This document shows, piece by piece, positions 1 through 8,682 of a DNA stretch of 64,000 bases. The stretch lies in the NCBI RefSeq assembly GCF_002813445.1, contig NZ_PHHD01000001.1:6138001-6202000 (forward strand), read 5' to 3'. Source of the DNA: Pseudomonas tolaasii NCPPB 2192. GTDB lineage: Bacteria > Pseudomonadota > Gammaproteobacteria > Pseudomonadales > Pseudomonadaceae. The notes under the pieces are model-generated. The model saw only the letters and a list, made by a program, of their open reading frames with translations, had not been told where the DNA came from and did not search any database. Position 1 is the first letter of the stretch; the number at the start of each line of letters is the position of its first letter. Made by a program: the position numbers and the translations under genes.

Positions 1-2601
1 TGTGTCGAGCATCACCACGCGGCGAATGCCGTCAGTTTTCTCCAGGTCTTGCAACATCAGGCGCATCCGCTGGAAAAGACTCGATCGCAAGGCTTCCAGC
101 TGCAAAGAGGTGAGTGCATGCTCCTCCTGCAACTGGCTCTCGACCTCTGGCTCCAGCATGTGCGGCAACTGCCGGTCGTCGCCGACTAGAACAATCCGCC
201 GTTTGGCCATCGCCATGGGCACGAACAGGTCCAGCGGGTTGGCACGCGCGGCCTCATCAACGATGACGGTGTCGAACTCGATGTCCGTGCTGTCCAGGTC
301 TGACACGGCCTTGAGGTTGGCCATCTGGCGGCCGGCCGCCTGCTGGCAGGTGGCGCCCACCACCATGGAGTATTCTTGGGCCGCCGCCATGGCGGCGACA
401 CGGTCCATTTCCAAACTGCCGGCCAGTTGCTCCAACACCCACGCCACACCCAGCTTGCGCTGGGAAATCTTGTCTTGCAGATGCTGTTCCAATTGGTCGA
501 TCAAGCTGATGCCCAGAGCATCGAGTTTGTGCGTGAGTTGCGCAGGACGGTAATCAGGCAGGAATCGATCCAACAAGCGGTTCTTGCCCTCGGCCAGGCG
601 CTGCAACAAATCCTGCGAGGCCTGCCGGGTATCGGCAGCTTGCTCCAGCAGCTCAAGCATTTCCTCACCAAGCGCAAAATCGTGGTGCCTCAACCAACTG
701 AGCAAGTCCCATGCACGGTCGGCACCGTCATCACTGAAGGCGCCAGGCTTAATACGCAGGGCGCGAATGCGGCGCAAGGTTGCGCTGTCGAGTGTGTCGG
801 CACCGCGTCCGGGAGGCATAGGGTTAATCTGCTCGATATAGTCCCGCAACGCCTGCTCCAAGCGTGCCGGCAGGAGCAGGCCGTGTTGTGCCAGTGAACG
901 GGTCGTCGCCAACATGTCCTTGAACGCATCGGCCCGCTCTGTTGGTGAAAGGCTTGAGACACGAGCCATCAGCAAGTTCTGTGACAGGCGGCTGACGGGC
1001 TCCAATTCGGGATAGCGTTCGTACTCTTGGGCAATTTTGCCCCGAACATGATCGACTTGGCGTTCAAGCCAGGGATCGATGCGATTATCTTCTTCAGCAT
1101 CTCGACGTCTGCCGCCGATGCGCGTGGCCGGTAATTTGAATACGTCGCTGCGCTCCAAGGCGTTGTCAACGGCATCATGCTGAAAGCTGCTGATCAGCAC
1201 CTGCCCGGCAATGTTGTGCTCGCGCGTTTCTTCCGCCAGCCTGCGCTGCAAGGCTGCGATTACCTGGGTCTTGCCTGTACCCGGAGGTCCGATGATGATC
1301 GCCAGTTCCGGCGTGTTGAGTGCCCTGTCCAACGCATCAATCTGTTTGCCGGTGGGTTGGCCACCTTTAAACGACTCCTTGGCGTAGGGTGTCAGGGCCT
1401 TGAGCGTGCGGCGCCGCTCCGCCGGTATGGCCAAACCTTCCAGCAACCATCTCAGAGACGGCAAGCGCCTGCCGGAATCAATGGACTGCTTGGCGATAAG
1501 GCGTCGCTTTCCAACAGTGCGGTTACCTGCAACGGACAAATATAGCCAGCCCACGGGGCTCTTGGGTTTGACGTCGTTATGTGTCGACACTGGAGTGAAC
1601 ACCAGACACTGCGCTTCAAAGCGGATCCGCCCACGGGGAGTCGGAGCAAACGAGGCGGACGGCGCTTCATTGCTCAATTGTTCTGACCAGTCCGGCGGCT
1701 CGTCTCCCAGGTCGAACTGGGTATCTCGAGACAAGTCCAAGCCCTTGTGACGCTCGCAGAACAGTTGGTAAGCCTCTGGAGATTTGGGCCACAAGCGCCA
1801 GGCATTTTCTCGACCGTTTTGGAAACTTTCATAGCGTACGAACCGCAACGCCTTGAGGGTCTGGGCCTGTTGCAGCGCTCGTTGCCATTCCTTGTCGTTG
1901 TACAGGTTCCACAATTCCAGATAGCTCGCATTGTCGCGCAGCATAGCGTTGAGCAGCACTTGCTGGGCTGGGCTGTTGAGCTGCGCCGCGACGGACGCAT
2001 CCCGAAAGGCAAAGTCACCCACCAGCAACGAAAAAGAATCGCTGCGTCGCACATGGCGAGCCACGCGTTTTACCAGCAGCGCACCGTCGGCGGTGCGCTC
2101 GATATCGGCGCGCCACTCCATGCCCAACACCTGGAAGCCGCCCTTGGCTGCGGGGTTATTGAAGCGCGAAAGGGCCAGCCAATCACCTTCGTGTGCAGCC
2201 TTGACGACAAACTGCTCCAGCATCCACTGGCAGGCCTGTTCAGCATCGTTCTGGTCGATTTCCTGATGGGTGTACAGGCTGTCGGTAATCAGCCCGTCGA
2301 CCCTGAACTCCAGGTTCATGGCCGATACATCAGCAGGTGCGCAGTACTGCACCTGCAATTGGTTTTTTTTGCACGCTGCCAGCATCCAGCGCACCTGGTC
2401 CCGTGACGCCAACGGGACGAACAGGTTGCTTTGCGACGGATTGCAGGTCACCACGATACGCTCGTCGCCCTGTACCAGCAGCCACTCATCCTGGTAGCGC
2501 TGAACGGTGATCGTTTCGTTCACGCGCAAGGACTGGGTTTCCTCAGTCGTCGAGAGGCTCACCACATCCGCACAAAACAATGGAAATTCTTGAAGGTTCA
2601 T
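1..2601 (-). CDS. UPF1/DNA2-like superfamily 1 helicase (partial, C-terminus off the left edge)
   Basis: I read this frame codon by codon: 867 codons are open from the ATG at 2601 to base 1 with no stop, so the gene is intact here but its C-terminus lies outside. The first ~400 residues match no domain I recognise. Walker A GPPGTGKT is at residues ~438-445, the DEAA motif (Walker B/motif II) at ~782-785 and a GDDRQLP motif III at ~805-811, the set expected of SF1B UPF1/DNA2-type helicases. The ~340 residues between Walker A and DEAA are an unusually long, mostly helical insertion. The start is 6 bases after the kinase stop, so it is the fourth gene of a vWA-phosphatase-kinase-helicase operon. 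Role inferred: the nucleic-acid-remodelling effector controlled by the kinase/phosphatase pair. DNA versus RNA substrate cannot be decided from sequence. Confidence 0.85.
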   Translation of the reverse strand, partial: MNLQEFPLFCADVVSLSTTEETQSLRVNETITVQRYQDEWLLVQGDERIVVTCNPSQSNLFVPLASRDQVRWMLAACKKNQLQVQYCAPADVSAMNLEFRVDGLITDSLYTHQEIDQNDAEQACQWMLEQFVVKAAHEGDWLALSRFNNPAAKGGFQVLGMEWRADIERTADGALLVKRVARHVRRSDSFSLLVGDFAFRDASVAAQLNSPAQQVLLNAMLRDNASYLELWNLYNDKEWQRALQQAQTLKALRFVRYESFQNGRENAWRLWPKSPEAYQLFCERHKGLDLSRDTQFDLGDEPPDWSEQLSNEAPSASFAPTPRGRIRFEAQCLVFTPVSTHNDVKPKSPVGWLYLSVAGNRTVGKRRLIAKQSIDSGRRLPSLRWLLEGLAIPAERRRTLKALTPYAKESFKGGQPTGKQIDALDRALNTPELAIIIGPPGTGKTQVIAALQRRLAEETREHNIAGQVLISSFQHDAVDNALERSDVFKLPATRIGGRRRDAEEDNRIDPWLERQVDHVRGKIAQEYERYPELEPVSRLSQNLLMARVSSLSPTERADAFKDMLATTRSLAQHGLLLPARLEQALRDYIEQINPMPPGRGADTLDSATLRRIRALRIKPGAFSDDGADRAWDLLSWLRHHDFALGEEMLELLEQAADTRQASQDLLQRLAEGKNRLLDRFLPDYRPAQLTHKLDALGISLIDQLEQHLQDKISQRKLGVAWVLEQLAGSLEMDRVAAMAAAQEYSMVVGATCQQAAGRQMANLKAVSDLDSTDIEFDTVIVDEAARANPLDLFVPMAMAKRRIVLVGDDRQLPHMLEPEVESQLQEEHALTSLQLEALRSSLFQRMRLMLQDLEKTDGIRRVVMLDT

Positions 2602-2607
2602 CGTTCA

Positions 2608-4002
2608 TCACCACCGGAATTGCCAGACGACATGGGTTTCCTCGGGAGGGCCGATATGCAACTGGTATGGCTGGTCATACTGGCCACGACGCGTCGCCTT
2701 GAGCCCCTGAAATTTCCCCAGTTGCTTGGGATCACCCTCGCCTTGCAGGTACAGCTCGCCGTCTGGCAATTGGTGGATCCCAAGTCCCTTGTCGGTGTAT
2801 TCGAGGCGTACATGGTAGGTGGGCCAGCGGTCATAACTGAACGAGGGCAACAACCGCTTGAGCTCTTGATCTGCCCCGGGTTGCAGGTACACACGGCGGC
2901 CGGTGGCGATGCGGTGGTCAGGCAGTTCGGCATCCCTTTCTTCTGGCGCCAAGCAGATGAACTCTTCAAACACCACTAATTTGGAGTCGACCGGTGCATC
3001 GCAGAAAAAGCAGGCCATGTGCGCAGAATCAACGCCAGTGCTCGGCATCAACGTGGTGGCGGAGCATTCGGCGCACTCAACCATGCGTTCGTCGATCTCC
3101 ACCAGGGCTTCCAACCATTCGGCGACACCCGGGCGAGCGGTTGCATCGTGCTTGCCCTGCTCGAAGCAGCGACTGAACAGCGCTGGCAAGCGGCTGTGTT
3201 CGACCAACTGCAACGGCAGGTTGGCAAAGCAGGCATTATCGGGGTTATCCGAATCATTGATCCATGGATGCTCTCCCCGTAGCGCCGCGTCCTCCTCCTC
3301 TGGCTCACCCAGTTCGACCAGTTCGCCTTTAAAAGGATGGTTATGGGTCAACACACGATAGGCAATGACAGCAAAGCTCCAACAGTCCGTCAGGCTCGAC
3401 AGCATGGCATCGCCACGCACTACTTCCGGCGCGCCATAGTCGGGAGTATGTAGGGTCAGACCGCTGTGGGCATGCGGGCTGATGTTGTCGCAGTCAATCA
3501 GCCAAGTTTCGGCAAACCCGGGATCATCAGACACAAAAATATTGGCTGGGGACAGGTCGCCGTAGAGCATTCCGCGCCCATGCAGCTGGTTCAAGGTCCT
3601 GGCCAACTGGCAAAGAATACGGACCCGCCGACGCAGGCCGCCCTGCGCCAGGTAATCACTGGGGGCATCGTCCTCGGCGGCGACAAAACTGTCCAACAGG
3701 CTTTGCAATGGAACTAGCCCGTCCATCAGTTCCATTACATAGCCAAAGCGCGGCGGTTGGAGGAGTGCCAGCGGTCGCGCCAGTTTCAGGTCGCTGAGAT
3801 CCTGGCGGATCAACCATGCCATATGCTGATACCAGAGTTGTTTGGCATCGAAGTCAGTATGGATAAACCCCTTGACCAGGACAGTAGGCAGTTGTGTGCG
3901 ATACACCACACCCTGCCCGCCGCGACTCATCTCGCTCAACAAGTCGTAGCGAGTGCCCTTTTCATCCAGGACATGCTTGGTACTGCGCTGAGTAGCGGTC
4001 AT
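2608..4002 (-). CDS. Atypical Ser/Thr protein kinase with C-terminal zinc ribbon (TerY-P triad kinase)
   Basis: This 464-residue protein has a eukaryotic-type kinase fold: a glycine loop SRGGQG (26-31), probable ATP lysine K44, a catalytic loop reading GDLSPAN (148-154), DCD (170-172) in place of DFG, and APE (191-193). The usual HRD is YGD and DFG is DCD, so the metal-binding aspartates and Asn are kept but the flanking residues differ. Residues 310-334 hold CxxC...CxxC (C310, C313, C331, C334), a likely zinc ribbon, followed by a ~120-residue beta-rich C-terminal part. The ATG overlaps the phosphatase stop as ATGA, indicating translational coupling. Kinases of this architecture are the third member of the TerY-P triad, next to a vWA protein and a PP2C phosphatase. 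Probable substrates are the vWA protein or the helicase, by inference. Confidence 0.85.
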   Translation of the reverse strand: MTATQRSTKHVLDEKGTRYDLLSEMSRGGQGVVYRTQLPTVLVKGFIHTDFDAKQLWYQHMAWLIRQDLSDLKLARPLALLQPPRFGYVMELMDGLVPLQSLLDSFVAAEDDAPSDYLAQGGLRRRVRILCQLARTLNQLHGRGMLYGDLSPANIFVSDDPGFAETWLIDCDNISPHAHSGLTLHTPDYGAPEVVRGDAMLSSLTDCWSFAVIAYRVLTHNHPFKGELVELGEPEEEDAALRGEHPWINDSDNPDNACFANLPLQLVEHSRLPALFSRCFEQGKHDATARPGVAEWLEALVEIDERMVECAECSATTLMPSTGVDSAHMACFFCDAPVDSKLVVFEEFICLAPEERDAELPDHRIATGRRVYLQPGADQELKRLLPSFSYDRWPTYHVRLEYTDKGLGIHQLPDGELYLQGEGDPKQLGKFQGLKATRRGQYDQPYQLHIGPPEETHVVWQFRW

Positions 4003-4700
4003 TGTTTGTGATCCGTTCGAAAGATACCGGCGATGCTCTTGTCATCACCGTGAAGTGGCGTGGACCAGGCGTTCATTTCTCGCTCCAACCAGGTTCGCAT
4101 GCGGCGTCTGTTGCTGCGCGCAAGGCGGCGGTAAACCACATCGAAAAAAGGTTCCAACTGTTCAGGAATCAGATCATCACTGATGCCGTCCGTCATCAGA
4201 AGCACTCCATCGCCTGGCAGTACCAGTTCAAATTCGCAGGTCTGCCACAGCCCCTCGCCTGTTTGGCCCAGGGTGTCGGTCTGGTTACCAAACCCCTGGC
4301 GCGCCGCGCTGACCACCCGGAAGGAACCTCGACTCTTGAGTAGCAGCAGCCCATCCCCTATCTGTCCGGCCTGCCCGCGGCCGCGGGCATCGACCCGGGC
4401 CCACAGACAGGTGGTTTCGTAATCGCGATAGCGGGTGCCGAAATGCTCAAGCCAGGACCAGCGAATGGCCTGCCCCAGTGTTTGTGCAGACACGGCGAAG
4501 GCCTGCTTGGCATGTTGCTTGACTAAGCGTACCGCCTTGCTGGAGCCGATGTGGCTCAGGCGCCGGCTGCCAAGGCCGTCGCAGACCGCGATGCACCACC
4601 CCTGACGCATACCATAGACCCCCATGGCATCCTGGTTGACCACGCCGTCCTGCAGATGCCCCAGCCCGATGACCCTGGCACCCGAAGCTGCCAGGCGCAT
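3999..4700 (-). CDS. PP2C-family protein phosphatase (TerY-P triad)
   Basis: The 233-residue protein has PP2C metal-binding motifs: an early Asp in the QDAMGVYG segment (~residues 23-30), VCDGLGSRR (~39-47) and LLMTDGISDD (~170-179). It is a cytoplasmic, metal-dependent Ser/Thr phosphatase that would reverse phosphorylation by the adjacent kinase. Its ATG overlaps the vWA stop by one base (TGATG) and its stop overlaps the kinase start by four, so the three products are probably made in fixed proportion. It is short for PP2C, a single catalytic domain with no sensor domain. The assignment rests on the motifs and on the strict vWA-PP2C-kinase order. Confidence 0.85.
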   Translation of the reverse strand: MRLAASGARVIGLGHLQDGVVNQDAMGVYGMRQGWCIAVCDGLGSRRLSHIGSSKAVRLVKQHAKQAFAVSAQTLGQAIRWSWLEHFGTRYRDYETTCLWARVDARGRGQAGQIGDGLLLLKSRGSFRVVSAARQGFGNQTDTLGQTGEGLWQTCEFELVLPGDGVLLMTDGISDDLIPEQLEPFFDVVYRRLARSNRRRMRTWLEREMNAWSTPLHGDDKSIAGIFRTDHKQ

Positions 4701-5371
4701 CAGAATTCCCAGTCTTGATCGTCGGCAGGCGGCAACTCCAACGGGAGCGTTTGATTGGGTGTCGACGACTGGCTACGGGCGCTGACACTCATGGTCACGG
4801 CACGGAAGAAGCGATGAATATCCCGTGCCTCGGAGGCTTGAAACAGCGGTGCTTCCGGATCATTGGCGAAATCAGCCAGCATGCTCACATCTGCATCGGC
4901 ACCGATGCCCATGGCGAAGCGCGCAGCCTTGGAGGAGCGCTCGCCATTTTGCAATTGCGCAAAAGGTGTCTCCCACTCGTCATTGGGGTAGCCATCGGAG
5001 ACCAACACAATCACCGGTTTGTAGGCGCGGGACGGCACCATGTCTTTGTCTTCGATCAGTTGACTGGCTAGGCGCAATGCGCCGCCCAACGGCGTGGCGC
5101 CATCCGCCGTGAGCTGGCTGAAACTTTGGATTTTATGGGCCGGGGTCAAGGGCAGGTTCAACCCTGCGCTGCTGCCGCCAAAGGTGATCACGCTCACCTG
5201 GATTTCAGCGCGCAGGCGGCTTTCATGGGCAAAGGTGGCGATCATGTCCTGGAGCGCGCTGTTCAACGCCTCGATCTTGCCGCCCTCCGACATGCTGCCA
5301 CTGGTGTCCGCCAGCACAATCACAGGCAAAGGACGGGCAGCTTGGATCTGGAATTTCTTGAGCTCTGACAT
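4700..5371 (-). CDS. TerY-like von Willebrand factor A domain protein
   Basis: A 223-residue single vWA domain. The MIDAS metal site is visible: DTSGS at ~residues 23-27, a Thr in the DGATPLGGAL segment (~90-99) and SDGYPND (~128-134). This MIDAS pattern and length match TerY of tellurite-resistance-type clusters. vWA proteins of this type act as metal-dependent protein-interaction scaffolds. The start at 5371 follows an AAGGAA ribosome-binding site and lies ~30 bases after the predicted transcription start of a sigma-54 promoter. It is the first gene of the four-gene operon. Biochemical role beyond scaffold or phosphorylation substrate is unknown. Confidence 0.85.
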   Translation of the reverse strand: MSELKKFQIQAARPLPVIVLADTSGSMSEGGKIEALNSALQDMIATFAHESRLRAEIQVSVITFGGSSAGLNLPLTPAHKIQSFSQLTADGATPLGGALRLASQLIEDKDMVPSRAYKPVIVLVSDGYPNDEWETPFAQLQNGERSSKAARFAMGIGADADVSMLADFANDPEAPLFQASEARDIHRFFRAVTMSVSARSQSSTPNQTLPLELPPADDQDWEF

Positions 5372-5413
5372 TTCAACGGTTCCTTGGTAATCAGTAAGTG
5401 ACGTCCTGGTTAT

Positions 5414-5429
5414 AGCGAGCTTCGTGCCA
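5414..5429 (-). promoter_or_regulatory. Sigma-54 (-24/-12) promoter of the vWA-PP2C-kinase-helicase operon
   Basis: On the minus strand the sequence reads TGGCACGAAGCTCGCT: a full TGGCAC -24 block and a GC at -12 with exact GG-N10-GC spacing (consensus TGGCAC-N5-TTGCA/T). Transcription would start near 5403, leaving a ~30-base leader. It sits between the sigma-54 activator gene and the operon, so the two are very likely regulator and target. Confidence 0.85.
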
Positions 5430-5451
5430 GAATAATTTATTTCTTTAAAAA

Positions 5452-5518
5452 CAATAAGTTACGAAATACAAGGATCAATAACGCCCGAAAAAAATAATAT
5501 TCATTACTTCAAAGTAAT
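5452..5518. promoter_or_regulatory. Putative upstream activator sites: direct repeats and a palindrome
   Basis: Upstream of the sigma-54 promoter are two 15-base direct repeats, CAATAAGTTACGAAA (5452-5466) and CAATAACGCCCGAAA (5476-5490), starting 24 bases apart. There is also an inverted repeat ATTACT-TCAA-AGTAAT (5503-5518). The position, ~25-105 bases upstream of -24, suits enhancer binding by the upstream-encoded activator. The palindrome could instead be a weak transcription end for that activator gene, since an A/T-rich tract follows it on the minus strand. Confidence 0.4.
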
Positions 5519-5536
5519 TTTTCTTACCCTCGCTTG

Positions 5537-7021
5537 TTATTCGACACAGTGCTTTTCGATCCACTTGCTCAGGGTCTGCTGGCTCTTGAGCCCCAGGAGC
5601 AAGGCGGCTCGGGTTTTGTTCTGGCCCGTTGAGGCCAATGCGCCACGCACGTAGTGGCTCACGACTTTGGAAATGATGTGGTTGATGTCCACCCCTTGGG
5701 ACACATCCATCGTCATCAGGTCGTTGTCCTGCGCCGGCAGTTTGAACAACGCCTGGTCAATATCGCCCCGGGTAATCAGCGAGTCCTGGCACCAGAGCGC
5801 AGCGCGCAGCAAGGTGGCGTGTAACTCCCTAACGTTGCCGCGCCACGGGTGCCGTTGGATGAGTTCCCTGGCCTCCAGCGAAACCTTTTTTTCCTTCAGG
5901 CTGGGATCTTGGCTGCCGATACCGGCCAGCAGCGCATCGGTCAAGAGCCGCAGGTCACCCTCGCGCTCGCGCAGCGCCGGCAGATGCAGGACACCTACAG
6001 CGATGCGATAAAACAGGTCCTCACGGAAACTGCCCTGTGCGACGTCTGCCATCAGATTGCGGTGAGTGGCGGTGATCAGGCGCACATTCACCTGCACTTC
6101 ACGACTGGCACCGACCGGCGTGAAGGTGCCCTCTTGCAGTACACGCAATAGCCGCACCTGCACGGCCAAGGTCAGTTCACCGAACTCATCAAGAAATAGC
6201 GTCCCGCCATGAGCCTGTTCGAACACCCCAAGCCGATCTGCAATCGCGCCGGTAAACGCACCTTTTTTGTGGCCGAAGAGCACGGAATCAACCAGTTCAG
6301 AGGGAATAGCACCGCAGTTGACAGTTACGAACGGCTGGCTAGCGCGCGTTCCTGCGTTGTGGATGGCTCGGGCAAACAACTCTTTGCCGGTACCCGTCTC
6401 TCCATAGATAAGGACCGGCACGCCTTTCTCAGCAAGAACGTGGGCCTGTGCCTTGATGGCCAGCATGCGACCACTTTCCGCGACAATGCTGTCAAACGCG
6501 GCATCCACCGGCACTTGCTGCTCAGCCAGTTTGGCCAACTGGTTGCCGCTGATTGCGCTGGCCGCTGGAACATACTCGGCAGCGATTTCGAAGGGGATAT
6601 CAACCTGCTGGACACCTTGTTCCAACGAAGATTGATAGAACACTGCGGGGTAACGGGTCTTGCCCAACAGGATCCACACCGCCTGCATCGCAGGTGTTCC
6701 GGGGCTCAGCAAGATGGAAAGATGTGCCCCTTCTCCCACCAACCGCTGCAGATGCCGATTGGCCGCGTGATAAATCTCGCCGAAATGCACAGGGGAGGAT
6801 AACGGCTCGACATAGGCCGTGACGGGAATATCGACTTGCTCGCGGAGCCAGCGAAGATAACGCTCAACCTGCTCCGCAGGGTACGCACACAAGAGTTCGA
6901 CGACATCGAAATCGACAGCAGCGAGGGCCGAACGGACAGGCCCCGCCCCCTCGCCGATCACCGCTTTCAAATCGTTAGCGCCGATCCAACTGACCAAAAC
7001 CTTATGCTTTACCGCAACCAT
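5537..7021 (-). CDS. Sigma-54-dependent activator with RtcR/CARF-like sensor domain
   Basis: I chose the start at 7021 (494 residues) because GGAG lies 7 bases upstream; a longer frame to 7072 exists without such a site. Residues ~1-155 resemble the CARF domain of RtcR: a Rossmann-like beginning (KVLVSWIGANDL), a segment matching RtcR around VHFGEIYHAANRH, and LSPGTPAMQAVWILL at ~105-119, comparable to RtcR TTGTHVAQICWFLL. The AAA+ domain has Walker A GETGTGKE (207-214), GAFTGA (254-259) for sigma-54 contact and Walker B LFLDEF (275-280). A Fis-type helix-turn-helix closes the C-terminus. CARF domains bind nucleotide or RNA-end ligands; in RtcR, RNA 2',3'-cyclic phosphate ends. No rtcA/rtcB is nearby; the target is evidently the TerY-P/helicase operon downstream. 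Confidence 0.88.
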   Translation of the reverse strand: MVAVKHKVLVSWIGANDLKAVIGEGAGPVRSALAAVDFDVVELLCAYPAEQVERYLRWLREQVDIPVTAYVEPLSSPVHFGEIYHAANRHLQRLVGEGAHLSILLSPGTPAMQAVWILLGKTRYPAVFYQSSLEQGVQQVDIPFEIAAEYVPAASAISGNQLAKLAEQQVPVDAAFDSIVAESGRMLAIKAQAHVLAEKGVPVLIYGETGTGKELFARAIHNAGTRASQPFVTVNCGAIPSELVDSVLFGHKKGAFTGAIADRLGVFEQAHGGTLFLDEFGELTLAVQVRLLRVLQEGTFTPVGASREVQVNVRLITATHRNLMADVAQGSFREDLFYRIAVGVLHLPALREREGDLRLLTDALLAGIGSQDPSLKEKKVSLEARELIQRHPWRGNVRELHATLLRAALWCQDSLITRGDIDQALFKLPAQDNDLMTMDVSQGVDINHIISKVVSHYVRGALASTGQNKTRAALLLGLKSQQTLSKWIEKHCVE

Positions 7022-7729
7022 CCCTGAGCTCCAACAAATCCTTTTGCTAACGAAGGCCCTCATCACGATCAAGGACTATCGCTACCAGATATCAAATCAA
7101 ATGCCTTTATACTTAAAACGTGGCCATTTAACATCTATCCGTTAGTAGGCACCCACATGATCCTATTTACTTCGATTTAGCATCAGGCTGATGCGGCAGG
7201 CTACACGCACTCTCCACCACGATGGAGGCGGCTCCAATCAGTGCTTATGCAATCAGCCAGATTTTGAATCTTGAATGCCTTGGAAGCAGAGGTACGTGCA
7301 AGAGTCGATTAACGAAATGATCAATCTTCTCGTTCGAGATGCGAAACTCGGCTATCACAGGTATGACGCTCTGGAAATTTACAAGCTGCAATTCGCCACC
7401 AAGGTGGCAAGGCTTTTACTTCTTCGGGCTGGGCTGTTCACGCCGACGATGAATTGACCTACGTGCCGAGACAAGACTGCCCCACCTCCAAACCTTCAAA
7501 AGTCCAGCACAGACAAGGATTCGCGAGGAGTCAGACTGGGTCAGTGAAATCTCAGCAACTGGGGAAATTCGGCGTAGGCGCCAACAGATCATTAAACTGA
7601 AGAGCAAGCACTGAATCAAGAAATAGGCATCTCTGTAACTATTTTCACGCGTCCTAACGGAAACATGCTTGCTCGACATTAGTGTGATGCTGAAATACGC
7701 ATCGATACGTCAGCCTCTTTTCCATTTCT
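7022..7729. other. Intergenic region without a recognised gene
   Basis: About 700 bases. It must hold the promoter of the sigma-54 activator on its left side. A 60-codon open frame at 7275-7457 (+) has a protein-like composition (charged N-terminus, then a Leu/Arg-rich helix) but no ribosome-binding site and no relatives I recognise. I see no structured RNA. Confidence 0.5.
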
Positions 7730-8638
7730 TCAGCCACTGGGTAGCGAGGTAAGTAGATTTTTAACTTCTGCCAACGTTGGTGCATAGGCTCCGGTATGTC
7801 GACACGATATGGAGGCGCAAGCAGTTGAAAAACGCAGACGCTCCTTCAGATCGGTGATTCCCAGCAAATCTGCAGCCAACCAACCCGCCATGCTCGCATC
7901 GCCCGCCCCCACAGTATCGGCAACGTCCCCAAGAATCGCGGGCTGTTCGTATTGACGGTCCGACGTATGAAGAATCATTCCGTCTGCACCTCGGGTGAAC
8001 AGGATCTGCGCCCTAGAGTTGAGCGCACGTAACTCATCCATGGCCTGATGTTCGGTCAATCCGGGATAGAGGTGACGAAGGTCTTCATCGGACAGCTTGA
8101 TCATGTCAGCCAGGGCGGTCATCGTTGGGAAAGTGCTCTCCCGGTAATATCTGTCCATCAAATTGCGCCAGTTCGGATCAAAGCTAATTCGTTTGCCAGC
8201 GCGCTTCACCTGTTCGGCGAGGCTGACCAAACGATCTCCCAATGGCTGTCGAGCCAGACTGATGCAGCTAAAATGACAAACTTCGGTATGGTCAAGCCAA
8301 CCTTGCGGCAGCAGGCCCGTATCGAAAAACAGATCGGCATCCCCGGCAAAAAAGTACCTAGGCGGGCGGCTTGACGGAATGATGGCGACCAAGGGCTCTC
8401 GGTCCACTCGTTGTATAAATCGCATATCTAACCCTGCCACCTCTGACTGTAGGGCTATCTCGTCGCCCAACGAGTCCGTACTGACGGCCCCTGCAAAGGA
8501 GCTGCTGACACTCAGGCGACTGAGCGCTCGTGCAACGTTCCAAGGCGCACCGCCCGCAAAACCCTGCCACTGTCCGGGTACGCCCTGGACAATGTCAGTC
8601 AGGGCTTCACCAAATACGATTGCCCGAGGCAATACCAT
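7730..8638 (-). CDS. mtlZ: Fructokinase, PfkB family
   Basis: The 302-residue protein phosphorylates fructose to fructose 6-phosphate, the second step of mannitol use. It has the PfkB N-terminal motif with GGAPWNVA near residues 29-36 and the C-terminal signature DTVGAGDASMAGWL at ~241-254, including the catalytic Asp of GAGD. The start at 8638 is chosen over an upstream frame to 8776 because AAGGA lies just ahead of the ATG and PfkB sequence begins right after it. It lies 44 bases after the mannitol dehydrogenase stop. In fluorescent pseudomonads mtlY (xylulokinase) normally sits between the two; it is absent here. Confidence 0.9.
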   Translation of the reverse strand: MVLPRAIVFGEALTDIVQGVPGQWQGFAGGAPWNVARALSRLSVSSSFAGAVSTDSLGDEIALQSEVAGLDMRFIQRVDREPLVAIIPSSRPPRYFFAGDADLFFDTGLLPQGWLDHTEVCHFSCISLARQPLGDRLVSLAEQVKRAGKRISFDPNWRNLMDRYYRESTFPTMTALADMIKLSDEDLRHLYPGLTEHQAMDELRALNSRAQILFTRGADGMILHTSDRQYEQPAILGDVADTVGAGDASMAGWLAADLLGITDLKERLRFSTACASISCRHTGAYAPTLAEVKNLLTSLPSG

Positions 8639-8682
8639 CGTCCTTTCCTTTCTGATTAAAGAGATTTCTCGGCCGACTGGCC

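Noticed and set aside
376..2406. Several rightward open frames over the first 2.4 kb
   Set aside because: They are antisense to the 867-codon helicase frame, which has no stop and carries conserved motifs in order.
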